Origin: Trochalopteron elliotii
Taxonomy: Eukaryota; Chordata; Aves; Passeriformes; Leiothrichidae
Assembly (NCBI GenBank): GCA_024734555.1
Contig: JANPWX010000076.1
Location: 760,689 to 824,688, forward strand
Length of the DNA: 64,000 bases
Reading direction: 5' to 3'
Position numbers and translations under genes: made by a program. This document shows positions 63,823 to 64,000 of this stretch, one piece after another. The notes under the pieces are model-generated. The model was not told the origin of the DNA. It worked only from the letters and a program-made list of their open reading frames with translations, and searched no databases. Positions within the stretch are counted from its first letter, which is position 1, and each line of letters starts with the position of its first letter.

Positions 63823-63828
63823 AATAAA
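63823..63828 (+). terminator. ZNF451: poly(A) signal AATAAA of ZNF451
   Basis: AATAAA about 195 bases after the stop, followed by a GT-rich stretch (TTTGTTTCTGAGGAGTG) near 63846. This gives a short 3' untranslated region. Nothing further is seen to the window end. Confidence 0.7.
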
Positions 63829-64000
63829 TTTTTAAGCCTTTTCATATTTGTTTCTGAGGAGTGATGACTAAGTCTTTCTAATTTAGCTGTTTAAAATTGT
63901 TGCCTAATTAGTAGGCTGGTCTTACCAGGTATTTTGGAGTTCCTGGTTGTTCAGGGTTTTTTTTTCTTAAATTGGTTCTTGTATTTAATTTTTTTTTTCA

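Overview
The window is a piece of a bird nuclear chromosome, probably from a draft assembly because it carries one run of N. The evidence for a bird is the density of CR1 LINE copies with the 3' end typical of birds (about a dozen, on both strands) and two solo retroviral LTRs of avian type. Two vertebrate genes can be reassembled exon by exon, both on the + strand. They stand in the same order as on human chromosome 6p12.1 (BEND6, then ZNF451).

Layout: 1-760 is a poly-C tract followed by a GC-rich CpG island, the probable promoter and untranslated first exon of BEND6. 760-13523 is its AT-rich first intron. 13557-23099 holds eight BEND6 coding exons that join in frame to a 478-residue protein with a BEN domain, a neuronal RBPJ/CBF1 corepressor in mammals. 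It is much longer than the 279-residue human protein, with an extra N-terminal exon, a 99-nt symmetric exon and a C-terminal Ser/Pro-rich exon. 23100-25000 is its 3' untranslated region. Around 25000-25490 the minus strand carries a 103-codon open frame with a splice acceptor, a stop and an AATAAA signal facing the BEND6 poly(A) site. I could not identify it. 26443-28815 is CR1 sequence running up to the next promoter.

28820-29660 is the ZNF451 CpG-island promoter and first exon, broken by 339 N. 29948-63628 holds fourteen ZNF451 coding exons that join in frame to 1076 residues (human 1061). In order the protein has the SIM-PLRP-SIM module for SUMO E3/E4 ligase activity, a series of C2H2 zinc fingers mostly in one 1649-nt exon, a PIN-like domain and a C-terminal ubiquitin-interacting motif. 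Two of its introns appear to use GC-AG boundaries, and exon 14 carries a second UIM-like segment. The introns hold CR1 fragments, two solo LTRs, a decayed minus-strand coiled-coil pseudogene and several perfect inverted repeats.

The two genes are both nuclear but have no known joint pathway: BEND6 acts in transcriptional repression, ZNF451 in SUMO2/3 chain assembly and repair of TOP2 adducts. Their adjacency is ancestral synteny. No bacterial-type system, CRISPR array, rRNA or tRNA was seen. The most unusual points are details of gene structure and the unassigned minus-strand terminal exon.
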